Shown here: piece after piece, positions 16,271 through 24,640 of the stretch
How the letters are laid out: every line of letters starts with the position of its first letter
How positions within the stretch are numbered: the stretch's first letter is position 1
From: Allorhodopirellula heiligendammensis
GTDB lineage: Bacteria > Planctomycetota > Planctomycetia > Pirellulales > Pirellulaceae
Assembly: GCF_007860105.1 (NCBI RefSeq)
Contig: NZ_SJPU01000002.1
Location: 1,167,739-1,231,738 of the forward strand
Length of the DNA: 64,000 bases
Direction: 5' to 3'
Notes under the pieces: model-generated
Told to the model about the DNA's origin: nothing
What the model saw: only the letters and a program-made list of their open reading frames with translations
Databases searched by the model: none
Translations under genes and position numbers: made by a program

Positions 16271-18066
16271 TGTTGGGTACCCGCCTCGGTCAGTAGATCA
16301 ACGGCCAGATTCAACGACATCTGAGACTCTGCGACGTCCAGATTGAGGCGAAGGCCGCGGAAGAACCCAAGCAGTTCGAGTAGCAAGCCGATTTCACCTT
16401 CGGCTGCCTCTTTGCTGTGCCCTTTTTCGATCATGTTGTTAGCAACCAATTGCGAACGATTGGTGTCCAGGATGCGGCGCAGCGTTGTTGCGTCCAGCTG
16501 GCCGTTCGTATTGGAATCGCCTGCGTCTGCCGCCGCTTCGATCGTGCTGTCTGTCTTCGTCATCTCGCGAGCGAGCGCCAGCGAGCTGGAAAGGATGATT
16601 CGTTCGTCAGCGAATGCCATGGTCGGCGAGAAGTTAAACTGAATCTTCGCGTCGAGGCTTTCTCGCTTGTCTCGATCGGGCACATAACTGGCCGTGATGA
16701 GTTGTGTGTCACCAATCGATTCCATACCAAGGTCCAGTTGTGGTTGTCCGTTTTGTGCGCCAACAACATTTAAGAAGCCGATGAAGCTCTGGAACACGCG
16801 ACGAAGTTCGGGTTGTGTCTCTTCCGGATTCTTCATCCGAAACTGCATCGCAAATGCCGGCAACTTGATGGCCGGTTGCGGAAGCACGTCCGAAAAGTCT
16901 TGTTCCATACCGACAATCTGCACGTCACTGGCGAACGATCCAAGAATGTCTTCCCCAAAATCGCGGCCTGAGAAGAATGTTGTCAGTGTCGTGTCGGCAA
17001 CCGCGAGTTGGTCGGTGGCTCGATCCGAGACCAAATCACCGGCACGAAGCCACATTTGAGACAGGTCGCGATGGGTCGACAGCGCGAACAATCGGTTGGG
17101 TACATTCAAAAGAGATGGAGCCGCAGCAAGCTCCGGCTCACCAAAAAAGTATTCGCGAGGAGGTTCCCAATCACGTTGGTGTGGCGAGGCGAGCCGCAAT
17201 GACAAGCCATCGTTGCTGAGATGCAATTGACCCGTCAGATACGGTGTATGACGAATGTTTGCCAACACGCCGCCCAAAGCAACTTCGCCCGCAAGATTGT
17301 CAGTTTTCTCTTTGTTGAATTTGTTGGCAACACCCGCGTCGCGTAGGGTCTTGACGTCAAGAAAAGCCACTGCAACACAGTGCTTTGCTTCGCCCGCATC
17401 AAAATCTCTCAATGCCGCCACATAGGCTGTGTTCGACACCAAGGTCTCGCCGTTTCGATCGAGATACTGGTCAATGATCGTCTTGCCAAGTTCCGCATTG
17501 TTGGTCAGCAACATCCAGTCGTGCATCCGCACCATCTTCAATTGATCGCTCACCATATCCGCCACGAAGCCTCGGTAGTCACCCTGTTTTGCAGTTGCAC
17601 CTTGCATCTGCCGCAAAGCCAGCACAAAACCGCGAAAGCGTTCCAAGAGTTCTGCGTCGGATGAATGAATAAGGATGGCAGCGCCACCGTCCGAAGCATC
17701 CAGTGCGAGCGTAACGCCACGATCAGTCAGCGTATCGAGTGCCTGTTGCCATGGTTTTCCCATGCTCGCTTCAAAGGCACGCAAGGCCATCTGCAACCGC
17801 CCAGCAGCTCCCGATTGCATGAACACGTCATAGGCAGGAATTGCGTCGAGTTGGGCTCGCAACGGATGATTCATAACCGTGTGCAAGACAGCACCCAAAT
17901 CGGACACCTCCGCACAGGCGACGATCGATCTGGGCAGCAACTCGGCAGCCTCACAATCAACGCCACGCGGTGGCCCGGCGAATGTTAAAACGGGCGATAA
18001 GATAAGGCTGGCCATGACCAGCAATCCAATCAGGGAGTGTCTTGAAAATCTCGATCGATGGTACAT
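16267..18066 (-). CDS. secreted protein of unknown function (DUF3352-like), first gene of the operon
   Basis: The product has 599 aa with a signal peptide (LLVMASLILSPVLTFAGPP). The mature protein begins with ELLPRSIVACAEVSDLGAVL, the type of opening seen in DUF3352-like proteins (a statement that a value is computed over a strand-helix unit), and contains GVTLALDASDGGAAILIHSSD, MHDWMLLTNNAELGKTII and a late IILSSSLALAREM, a pattern of repeated alpha/beta halves. It is the promoter-proximal gene of a six-gene unit with DUF1800, DUF1501, ABC ATPase, ABC permease and the 944-aa protein. The family call is tentative. Confidence 0.65.
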   Translation of the reverse strand: MYHRSRFSRHSLIGLLVMASLILSPVLTFAGPPRGVDCEAAELLPRSIVACAEVSDLGAVLHTVMNHPLRAQLDAIPAYDVFMQSGAAGRLQMALRAFEASMGKPWQQALDTLTDRGVTLALDASDGGAAILIHSSDAELLERFRGFVLALRQMQGATAKQGDYRGFVADMVSDQLKMVRMHDWMLLTNNAELGKTIIDQYLDRNGETLVSNTAYVAALRDFDAGEAKHCVAVAFLDVKTLRDAGVANKFNKEKTDNLAGEVALGGVLANIRHTPYLTGQLHLSNDGLSLRLASPHQRDWEPPREYFFGEPELAAAPSLLNVPNRLFALSTHRDLSQMWLRAGDLVSDRATDQLAVADTTLTTFFSGRDFGEDILGSFASDVQIVGMEQDFSDVLPQPAIKLPAFAMQFRMKNPEETQPELRRVFQSFIGFLNVVGAQNGQPQLDLGMESIGDTQLITASYVPDRDKRESLDAKIQFNFSPTMAFADERIILSSSLALAREMTKTDSTIEAAADAGDSNTNGQLDATTLRRILDTNRSQLVANNMIEKGHSKEAAEGEIGLLLELLGFFRGLRLNLDVAESQMSLNLAVDLLTEAGTQQ

Positions 18067-18646
18067 GTGGTTTCATTCTTTGAAAGCAGAAACGGTTTCG
18101 ATAGTCACAGCCTGGCCGCAGTACTACCGCGACATGGCCAATAACAGCAGCAGGGCTAAAAATTGCAAGAAGAGTGCCATTGGCGGTGACTCGGTGTGGG
18201 TGAAGTTTTGGCTTATGATACACAGTATTAGCATCATCAGACTGAAGCGTTTTGTATCAACATGCTATAATAAAGTCCGGCACCTTGGCGTAAGCATATG
18301 CAGCTTCGCGACATTCAATGCGGCGAAATCCTCGCCCGATTGGCGTTGACACTGAGCTAGGAAACGATTGAGAGCCTATCGTGAAATCAATGGATTATCC
18401 GACTGGAGCGTGCGCAGGACTGTTAGATGCTAAAAGTACCGTGTGTGAATAGAAAAGCGTTGACATGTCATTATATCAGGGATATCTCTCGAGCAATCTT
18501 TCGAAAGAACGCACATGTCCACCACCTTATTATACAAGCGGGCCGGACTCGCACTTTGCGCATTCTGGGGGAGCGCGAGCGGGTTGCTTTTGCGATCATG
18601 GTTTCGTTGATTCCCTAATCCAAAAACCATCGCAGGCAGTGCTCAA
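18067..18646. other. intergenic region upstream of the six-gene operon (about 580 bp)
   Basis: This A+T-richer stretch contains no convincing gene. TATAAT occurs at 18264-18270 but without a good -35 for the minus strand. TTGACA at about 18461 with a weak TATCTC 17 nt later faces the transposase remnant. The operon promoter must lie here, but I cannot assign it. Confidence 0.4.
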
Positions 18647-19090
18647 TTGGCCAAGGAAAATACGCATGAGTTTGAAGTTGATCCTGTCATTCAAGACGTT
18701 GCCGAGCTGCCTGATCCTCCGTCGCGTATCAATCAGCGGCACCTTCTCGGAGACATGATCGTCATCAACATGATGGCAGTCATCGCTGGTGCAGAAGGCC
18801 CCAAGGTAATCGGGGTTTGGGCTAGGGGGCAATGAGGACTGACTGACCGATCGCCTTCAACTCCCCAATGGAACTCCATCGCAGATTCCGTGGTCACGGT
18901 TGATGCCGCGGAATGCCAAGAAAATATCGCCGCGAAAATCGTCGACGCCACAGCCGATTACGTCCTCGCTCTCAAGGGAACCAAGGAGCGTTCACGATGC
19001 GGTGATCGAAGACATCGTCGGCCATATGGAGAACGATTTCAGTGATGTGACGGCTCGCAAATATGCCGCGCGTCTCAAGGGGCATTCTTG
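18647..19090 (+). pseudogene. decayed ISAs1-family transposase
   Basis: The first frame (18647-18835) encodes the typical ISAs1 N-terminus: VAELPDPPSRINQRHLLGDM followed by VINMMAVIAGAEGPKVIGVWA, then a premature stop. A short LQLPNGTPSQ segment follows in another frame, then after a large internal deletion comes VVTVDAAECQENIAAKIVDA and YVLALKGTKE (about 18890-18985). A further shift leads to VHDAVIEDI. Roughly half of the usual 370 residues are missing, including parts of the DDE region. No terminal inverted repeats were found. It is an old, inactive remnant. Confidence 0.8.
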
Positions 19091-19121
19091 GATTTCTAGG
19101 TGCGGCATGGAGGTCGTCCCG

Positions 19122-19298
19122 TTATTCACCTTTCGCTGAGTCGGTAGCCATTTGACTACCCTGGGATTCAATCGCCTCCCAGTCAATGCCATCGGGAGTC
19201 TCTAGCTTGGCCGATTCATTCGATGAGCTACATCCAAGCATGCAAACGATTAAAGAGAGTGTTAGTGCGAATGGGAAGTAAGATAAAACTAATTTCAT
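19122..19298 (-). CDS. small lipoprotein (58 aa) downstream of the DUF1559 gene
   Basis: This gene is below usual ORF size cut-offs. ATG at 19296-19298 opens MKLVLSYFPFALTLSLIVCM, a signal peptide ending in the lipobox MLGC at residue 23. The mature peptide has 36 residues, starts CSSSNESAKLETPDGIDWEA and ends TDSAKGE, is acidic, and has no further cysteines. It lies 85 nt after the DUF1559 stop on the same strand. Short lipoproteins after DUF1559 genes recur in planctomycetes as I recall, so co-function is plausible. Function is unknown. Confidence 0.7.
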   Translation of the reverse strand: MKLVLSYFPFALTLSLIVCMLGCSSSNESAKLETPDGIDWEAIESQGSQMATDSAKGE

Positions 19299-19382
19299 TG
19301 ATTCAACAATTTATAAATTTGGTATTGGGGAGATAAGCAAGATGATAGTGAAGCTAATGTTAAACGTTGATTGTTGCAAACA

Positions 19383-20546
19383 TTATGGTAGCGAGACGGT
19401 TTCTCGCGACGCAATGGTTCCCAAACCACCCCACAATCCATAGGGACTTGCTTGACCAATGTTGTTGTAATCTTTTGCGATACTGTCGGCCTCTTGATTG
19501 CCAGACTCAATCGATTCGGTGATGAACTTAACCGCGCCATCAGCCATTAGGACGTGACAACCGCCCTGGTGGTGACTTGCGGCGCTAAAGATGCCACTCC
19601 GCCAAGCTGTTCCCCAACCAAGCACACACGTTGGTGAATTTGGAGGCATCACGGTCGTGAAGCCCGTGAGCATGGTTTTGCAGTCGTACCAACGACTGCC
19701 ACGAGAGCCTCCACCGTTGCTCCACAGTGAAATACCAGCCTTGGCAAAATTTGGTCGCGCGGGATCACGAATGGCGTCGCACAAAGCGGTTGACGTACCC
19801 ATCCCTGTCACGCCACTAGAAGGGAAGTTTGTGCCATCAGCAACGCTTCCATTGACCTGCCGATCACCCAAATCGGTGCAGATCTCCGCCATTGAGATTG
19901 TGTTGCTCAGTCCATCGAGAATACTTCGGAAGCCTTTGGGCTCATTTCGCATGAATAGCCCTCGATAAACTCCGCGATCCGCGTATTGAGATGTGGGCGA
20001 ATAATCAACCCTCAAAATACCGTCGCCAAGACAGAATGCATAGTTAGTGGTTCCGAGTCCGAGCGCGGACATGCCTGGATCAGAAGGACATCGAAGGGTT
20101 CCTACCTGAGTTTGCCAAGGATCGTATTCGTTCAAATCCAGCCATGTTCGCGGGCCAAACGGAGGCCACGACCCGTTTGCGAGTGGATTGTCTGGTGACT
20201 CGCCAGGCTCGGCGGCAAGTGGGTTGGCAAACATTTCCCACAGAGCTTGTTGTTCCATGAAAGGCGTCAAGCCAGGTAACGCTGAGAGCGCTCGTTGGTT
20301 GCCTGTACCTCCGTCCTCAGGCCCTGTGCCTGTGCCGTTAGGAGGTAATTTGTTGTACGCAGCATGATAGTTGTGCTGAGCCAACCCGAGTTGCTTGAAA
20401 TTGTTACTGCAGCTCATCCTGCGTGCCGCTTCGCGTGCTGCTTGAACGGCAGGCAGTAGCAAGCCAACGAGGACTCCAATGATGGCGATCACCACCAGTA
20501 ATTCGACCAGTGTAAATCCCTGATAGGGACGTGGGTGCGTTTTCAT
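19383..20546 (-). CDS. DUF1559 protein with type IV pilin-like N-terminus
   Basis: The product has 387 aa. The N-terminus has a prepilin-type cleavage/methylation motif (GFTLVELLVVIAIIGVLVGL), the usual planctomycete LLPAVQAAREAARRMSCSNN follow-on, and the HNYHAAYNKLPPNG segment. The C-terminal half contains GLSNTISMAEIC and the terminal HHQGGCHVLMADGAVKFI block that defines DUF1559. Such proteins are secreted, pseudopilin-like structural proteins, strongly expanded in this phylum; their assembly is not well characterised. The gene is followed by a 58-aa lipoprotein and preceded by a leader containing a long-range inverted repeat. Confidence 0.95.
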   Translation of the reverse strand: MKTHPRPYQGFTLVELLVVIAIIGVLVGLLLPAVQAAREAARRMSCSNNFKQLGLAQHNYHAAYNKLPPNGTGTGPEDGGTGNQRALSALPGLTPFMEQQALWEMFANPLAAEPGESPDNPLANGSWPPFGPRTWLDLNEYDPWQTQVGTLRCPSDPGMSALGLGTTNYAFCLGDGILRVDYSPTSQYADRGVYRGLFMRNEPKGFRSILDGLSNTISMAEICTDLGDRQVNGSVADGTNFPSSGVTGMGTSTALCDAIRDPARPNFAKAGISLWSNGGGSRGSRWYDCKTMLTGFTTVMPPNSPTCVLGWGTAWRSGIFSAASHHQGGCHVLMADGAVKFITESIESGNQEADSIAKDYNNIGQASPYGLWGGLGTIASRETVSLP

Positions 20547-20850
20547 GACTTCACCTTTTTGGGGTTAAAAAAAGCTACCGTATGGAACTTCGTCAAATTA
20601 GGCACGAGTCATTCCTCGCGTCAATTAGGCGACATCAGCGATGACGCGGTATCGCGAAGTAGCTTTTTGCAAATTGTACATCCAGATGGTATCATCGTAC
20701 CGAATCGTTTTGTATCTCTGTGTACGGACTCCGGTCCGCTGAAACCGTCGTGGAGTTATATTGTGTAGCCTGTAATGCTGATTTCGAGCTTGGTTGCACG
20801 CAGCTCAACAGCAGTGTTCTCCCTTTTTACGCTGACGAGAAGAACTGACG
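20547..20850. other. divergent intergenic region with a long-range inverted repeat in the DUF1559 leader
   Basis: AAAAAGCTAC (20569-20578) and GTAGCTTTTT (20659-20668) are perfect 10-bp inverted copies 80 nt apart. On the minus (DUF1559) strand the promoter-distal arm is followed by a T-run, GTAGCTTTTTTT, just before the start codon, like an attenuator. Two near-identical CGTCAA(A)TTAGGC segments lie between the arms. The promoter of the plus-strand monooxygenase gene must be in 20670-20850; none is obvious. Confidence 0.45.
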
Positions 20851-22884
20851 ATGATGACACGCACGAACCTTTTGGTGGCGATGATTGCTCTCATTGCAAC
20901 TACAGATTGGACGACTGCGGCGGAGCCGGTTGCGTCTGGACAGCACGCGGCGTCTATTCGCCAGGGGCCACAACCTCTCAAGGGTGCAAGCCACGGGGTT
21001 GGCAAGCTGATTCCTGATGCGAGCTTAACGGATATTTCTGGAAACGTGCATCGGCTCGGTGAGATTGTTGCGAAGCACCGAGCTACTGTTATTGCGATGA
21101 CCAGTACGAGCTGCCCGCTCAGCAAGAAGTATCTGCCGACGTTGGAGGAACTCTCTAAGAACGCAGGCGACGATGTGGCATGGATGATCGTCAATCCGAT
21201 CGCGACGGACAAAGCGAACGACATGAACGCAGCCGCTGCACGCTTCGGTGAGCATGTCGTTTACGGCCACGATTCCGAAGGAGAATTCGCCGCTCGCATC
21301 GGCGCCTTGACCACAACGGATGTGATCGTCGTCGATAGTCATCGCACCGTCGTATACCACGGAGCTGTCGATGATCAGTACGGATTTGGTTACTCCCTCG
21401 AAGCTCCTCGGCGTCGTTATCTCGCGGACGCTTTAGCAGCGATTGAGACCAACGTCTCGCCTCTTATTTCGGCCACGGTGGCGCCCGGTTGTGCACTGGC
21501 CAGTAAGTCCAACCAGCACGCCAGCAGCGATTTGACGTACCACAACCGCATCTCCCGAATCGTTCAGCAGAACTGCGTCGAGTGTCATCGCGAAGGGGGT
21601 GTCGCTCCATTCTCGTTGACTACGTATGAGGATGTCGATGCCCATGCGGGCATGATCGAACAAGTCGTTCAGCGCGATATCATGCCCCCTTGGTTCGCCG
21701 CTAATTCGGAGTCCGCTGATCGCGATGCATTGTCTCCATGGGTGAACGATTGCTCGCTCGCCGAAGTCGACAAGCGTGATTTATTGGCATGGCTTGCTGG
21801 TCCGATGCCCGAGGGTGATCAGCGTGACGCGCCACAGGTTCGCGAGTTCCCCAGTGATTGGCAGATCGGGCAACCAGACGCCGTCTACCAGTTCGCCGAG
21901 CCGCAGTCCGTCAAGGCCACCGGTGTGATGCCGTACAAGTACGTTGATGTACAAACGGATCTGAGCGAGGATAAGTGGGTGCAGGCAATTGAAGTGCAAC
22001 CGGGCAATCGTAGTGTCGTGCACCACGTTCTCGTCTTTGTACAAGGCGTTGGGCAGGAGCACAGCGAACGCGACGGTTTTTGGGGGATCTATGTCCCGGG
22101 CAACAGCTCGCTTATCTATCCCGACGGATTTGCAAAACGCATTCCCAAAAATGCCAAGCTCTTGTTTCAGATGCACTACACGCCCAACGGCACGGCGACG
22201 ACGGACGAGACGAGAATCGGGCTGGTTTTTGCCAAGGAACCGCCCCAGCACGAGGTCAAAGTCACCGGGATTTTTAACGACAAGATCAAGATTCCAGCAG
22301 GCGCCGATAATCATCCCGAGGTCGCTAAGTTGCCGATCCCAGCGGACGCACGCGTGCTGGGTTTTCTGCCCCACATGCACCTGCGCGGAAAGGCCGCCCG
22401 CTACGAGCTTATTCGCGACAATGAAACGACTACGTTGTTGGACGTTCCGCGATATGATTTTAATTGGCAGTTGCTCTACCGCTATCGAGATCCATTGCAA
22501 TTGCATGCCGGTGATACGATTCAATTTACCTCGTGGTACGACAACAGTGAAAAGAACCCCGCGAATCCGGACCCCACAAGAGACGTTGGTTGGGGCCCTC
22601 AAACCTATGATGAGATGCAAGTTGGCTACGTCGAGTACTATTTGCCCGGCGTGACGCCAGGCGATGCGGCCGATCGGAAGGCTTTGAAAGGTGAGCGGGC
22701 CGATCGAGGAAATCGCAGTGCCGTAATGCTGCGTCGACTCGACGTGAATCGGGATGGAGTGATCACGAAATCCGAAGTCCGCCAACGGATGCCCCAAAAT
22801 GAAAACGCAGCGGGGTCAATTTTCGATCGACTTGATACCGACCAAAATGGTGAATTAACTCAAGCCGAACTCGAAAAACTCTAG
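20851..22884 (+). CDS. secreted redoxin / cytochrome c / copper type II monooxygenase / EF-hand fusion
   Basis: The product has 677 aa with a signal peptide (ATTDWTTAAE). Residues about 50-190 are a thioredoxin/peroxiredoxin-like domain (MTSTSCPLSKKYLPTLEE). A c-type heme site NCVECH is near 241-245, followed by MPPWFA. Residues about 340-610 resemble the copper type II ascorbate-dependent monooxygenase fold: VVHHVLVF, FQMHYTPNG and FLPHMHLRGK supply candidate His ligands of two copper sites, and TYDEMQVGY a possible Met ligand. The C-terminus carries two EF-hands (DVNRDGVITKSE, DTDQNGELTQAE). This layout suggests an envelope oxidase/monooxygenase with its own electron carrier. The substrate is unknown. 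Confidence 0.85.
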   Translation: MMTRTNLLVAMIALIATTDWTTAAEPVASGQHAASIRQGPQPLKGASHGVGKLIPDASLTDISGNVHRLGEIVAKHRATVIAMTSTSCPLSKKYLPTLEELSKNAGDDVAWMIVNPIATDKANDMNAAAARFGEHVVYGHDSEGEFAARIGALTTTDVIVVDSHRTVVYHGAVDDQYGFGYSLEAPRRRYLADALAAIETNVSPLISATVAPGCALASKSNQHASSDLTYHNRISRIVQQNCVECHREGGVAPFSLTTYEDVDAHAGMIEQVVQRDIMPPWFAANSESADRDALSPWVNDCSLAEVDKRDLLAWLAGPMPEGDQRDAPQVREFPSDWQIGQPDAVYQFAEPQSVKATGVMPYKYVDVQTDLSEDKWVQAIEVQPGNRSVVHHVLVFVQGVGQEHSERDGFWGIYVPGNSSLIYPDGFAKRIPKNAKLLFQMHYTPNGTATTDETRIGLVFAKEPPQHEVKVTGIFNDKIKIPAGADNHPEVAKLPIPADARVLGFLPHMHLRGKAARYELIRDNETTTLLDVPRYDFNWQLLYRYRDPLQLHAGDTIQFTSWYDNSEKNPANPDPTRDVGWGPQTYDEMQVGYVEYYLPGVTPGDAADRKALKGERADRGNRSAVMLRRLDVNRDGVITKSEVRQRMPQNENAAGSIFDRLDTDQNGELTQAELEKL

Positions 22885-23072
22885 ACGATTTCAAGCTCTA
22901 TTTCATTCGTGCCCTAAGCGATTGGCGTGAGTGAACTCTCAGTCTCGATTTGTGCGAGTTGGCTCGTAGCGATAGACTGGCGAAACCAAGCCTGTCGTGT
23001 CCCGTTTGACCTGCTGAAATTTGATGCGTGGTCTCAAAACGGATTGAGATGCTCTAAACAATTCCAACTCCA

Positions 23073-24551
23073 ATGCACGTTGCGCGAACGATGATTCGAT
23101 TTTGTCTAACGATCACGGCCTTTTTCGCAATGGCGTTGATGGCGTTTGCCAGGGCCGAGCCAGCGAAGCCGAACGTGCTATTCTTGATCGCCGATGACTT
23201 GAATACATCGCTGAGTGCGTTTGGGCACCCGCAGTGTAAAACGCCGAATCTGGATCGCCTGGCCGAGCGAGGCGTGAAGTTTGAGAACATGCATTGCCAG
23301 TATCCTGTTTGTGGTGCATCGCGTGCTTCGTTAATGTCAGGATTGTATCCGTACTCAAACTTAACCCTGGGCAATGACGGCACCTTGCGTGGAAATATGC
23401 CTGACGTGGTGACCCTCTCGCAGGCATTTCGCAACAGTGGCTACCATGCCGTACGAGTCAGCAAAATCTACCACATGGGCATTCCCACTGAGATCATTGC
23501 CGGCACCGCCGAGCGAGATGATCCGTTTTCATGGGACGAAGTATTTAATATCCAAGCGCTCGAGCAACACGCTCCGGGAGAATTGACGAACTGGTCTCCC
23601 AAAGATCAAGGATCACAGAGTTTTACTGGGGTCATCGCCTCGGGTGGCGACAGTGATCATGCCGACGGGATGGCTGCCGACCGTGCCATCGAGGTGCTGG
23701 AGAGAGTGAAGGACAAGCCGTTCTTTTTGGCCGTTGGTTTCGTCCGTCCGCACGTCCCATTGGTCGCGCCGAAATTGTATTTCGACCGGTACGACCGAGC
23801 GAGCATGGTGGCGCCGGTTGTGCCTGCGGATGATCTCGATGATGTTCCAGGCATCATTCGTAATTACAAACGAAATAGCTCCACCTACGGCGTTACGCCC
23901 GAACTGCACAAGGGGCTGTTGGAAGCATACTACGCCAGTATCTCTTACATGGACGCCCAGGTCGGTCGCGTTTTGGCTGCGCTGCAGGCGAACGGATTAG
24001 ACGATAACACCATTGTGGTGTTCAGCAGTGACCATGGCTATTTACTTGGACATCACCACAAATTCCAGAAGCAACATCTATTTGAAGAAGCCACCCGTGT
24101 TCCTTTCATTGTCAGTGTGCCCTGGCTGAAGGCTGAGCACGGCCAAGGAACTACCAAGATTACGGAACTCGTTGACTTGTATCCAACCCTCACCGAATTA
24201 GCGGGCATCACCGACCCAGAAGGCTTGCAAGGACAAAGTCTGAAGCCGCTCCTGCTCGATACGAACTCCCCTGCGTGGACGAAGGACAAGGCATTCACGA
24301 TTAGCCGCAGCGGGGGTGAGTCCATTCGTACGGCCGAATATCGATTGATTCAATGGGGCTTTGGCGATCAGGGGACCGAGCTCTACGATCTGAAAAATGA
24401 TCCTGGAGAATTTACGAACCAGGCTGAGAACCCGGCATACGCCGCCGTACTGGAGAAGCTCCACCGCCAACTGGTCGACAAACGCAACCAAGCTGGCTTT
24501 GCCAAGAATCAGTCCTCGATCGTGGGTAAACGCAAGACGAAGAAACGCTGA
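23073..24551 (+). CDS. sulfatase (iduronate-2-sulfatase-like, S1 family)
   Basis: The product has 492 aa; ATG at 23091 is an alternative start giving a tighter signal peptide. The signal peptide is followed by the metal-binding NVLFLIADDLNTS. The catalytic site is PVCGASRASLMSG with Cys near residue 80, the C-x-A/P-x-R type modified to formylglycine. FFLAVGFVRPHVP and IVVFSSDHGYLLGHHHKFQK are typical of the iduronate-2-sulfatase-like branch. It hydrolyses sulfate esters of exported polysaccharides, presumably algal. It sits with two further sulfatases of other subtypes. Confidence 0.93.
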   Translation: MHVARTMIRFCLTITAFFAMALMAFARAEPAKPNVLFLIADDLNTSLSAFGHPQCKTPNLDRLAERGVKFENMHCQYPVCGASRASLMSGLYPYSNLTLGNDGTLRGNMPDVVTLSQAFRNSGYHAVRVSKIYHMGIPTEIIAGTAERDDPFSWDEVFNIQALEQHAPGELTNWSPKDQGSQSFTGVIASGGDSDHADGMAADRAIEVLERVKDKPFFLAVGFVRPHVPLVAPKLYFDRYDRASMVAPVVPADDLDDVPGIIRNYKRNSSTYGVTPELHKGLLEAYYASISYMDAQVGRVLAALQANGLDDNTIVVFSSDHGYLLGHHHKFQKQHLFEEATRVPFIVSVPWLKAEHGQGTTKITELVDLYPTLTELAGITDPEGLQGQSLKPLLLDTNSPAWTKDKAFTISRSGGESIRTAEYRLIQWGFGDQGTELYDLKNDPGEFTNQAENPAYAAVLEKLHRQLVDKRNQAGFAKNQSSIVGKRKTKKR

Positions 24552-24640
24552 GCAGGTATGGCCAGCGGCACCATTGAATCGCTATCTGACTGGCCAGCCG
24601 ATCCCAGCATACTCGATCGCTGTGCGTTACGGTGACTCGT

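Noticed and set aside
18258-18275. TATAAT as the promoter of the six-gene operon
   Set aside because: It faces the plus strand and no -35 partner fits the minus-strand operon.
21781-22797. 338-codon minus-strand frame inside the copper monooxygenase gene
   Set aside because: Antisense shadow; the plus-strand protein has clear domains.
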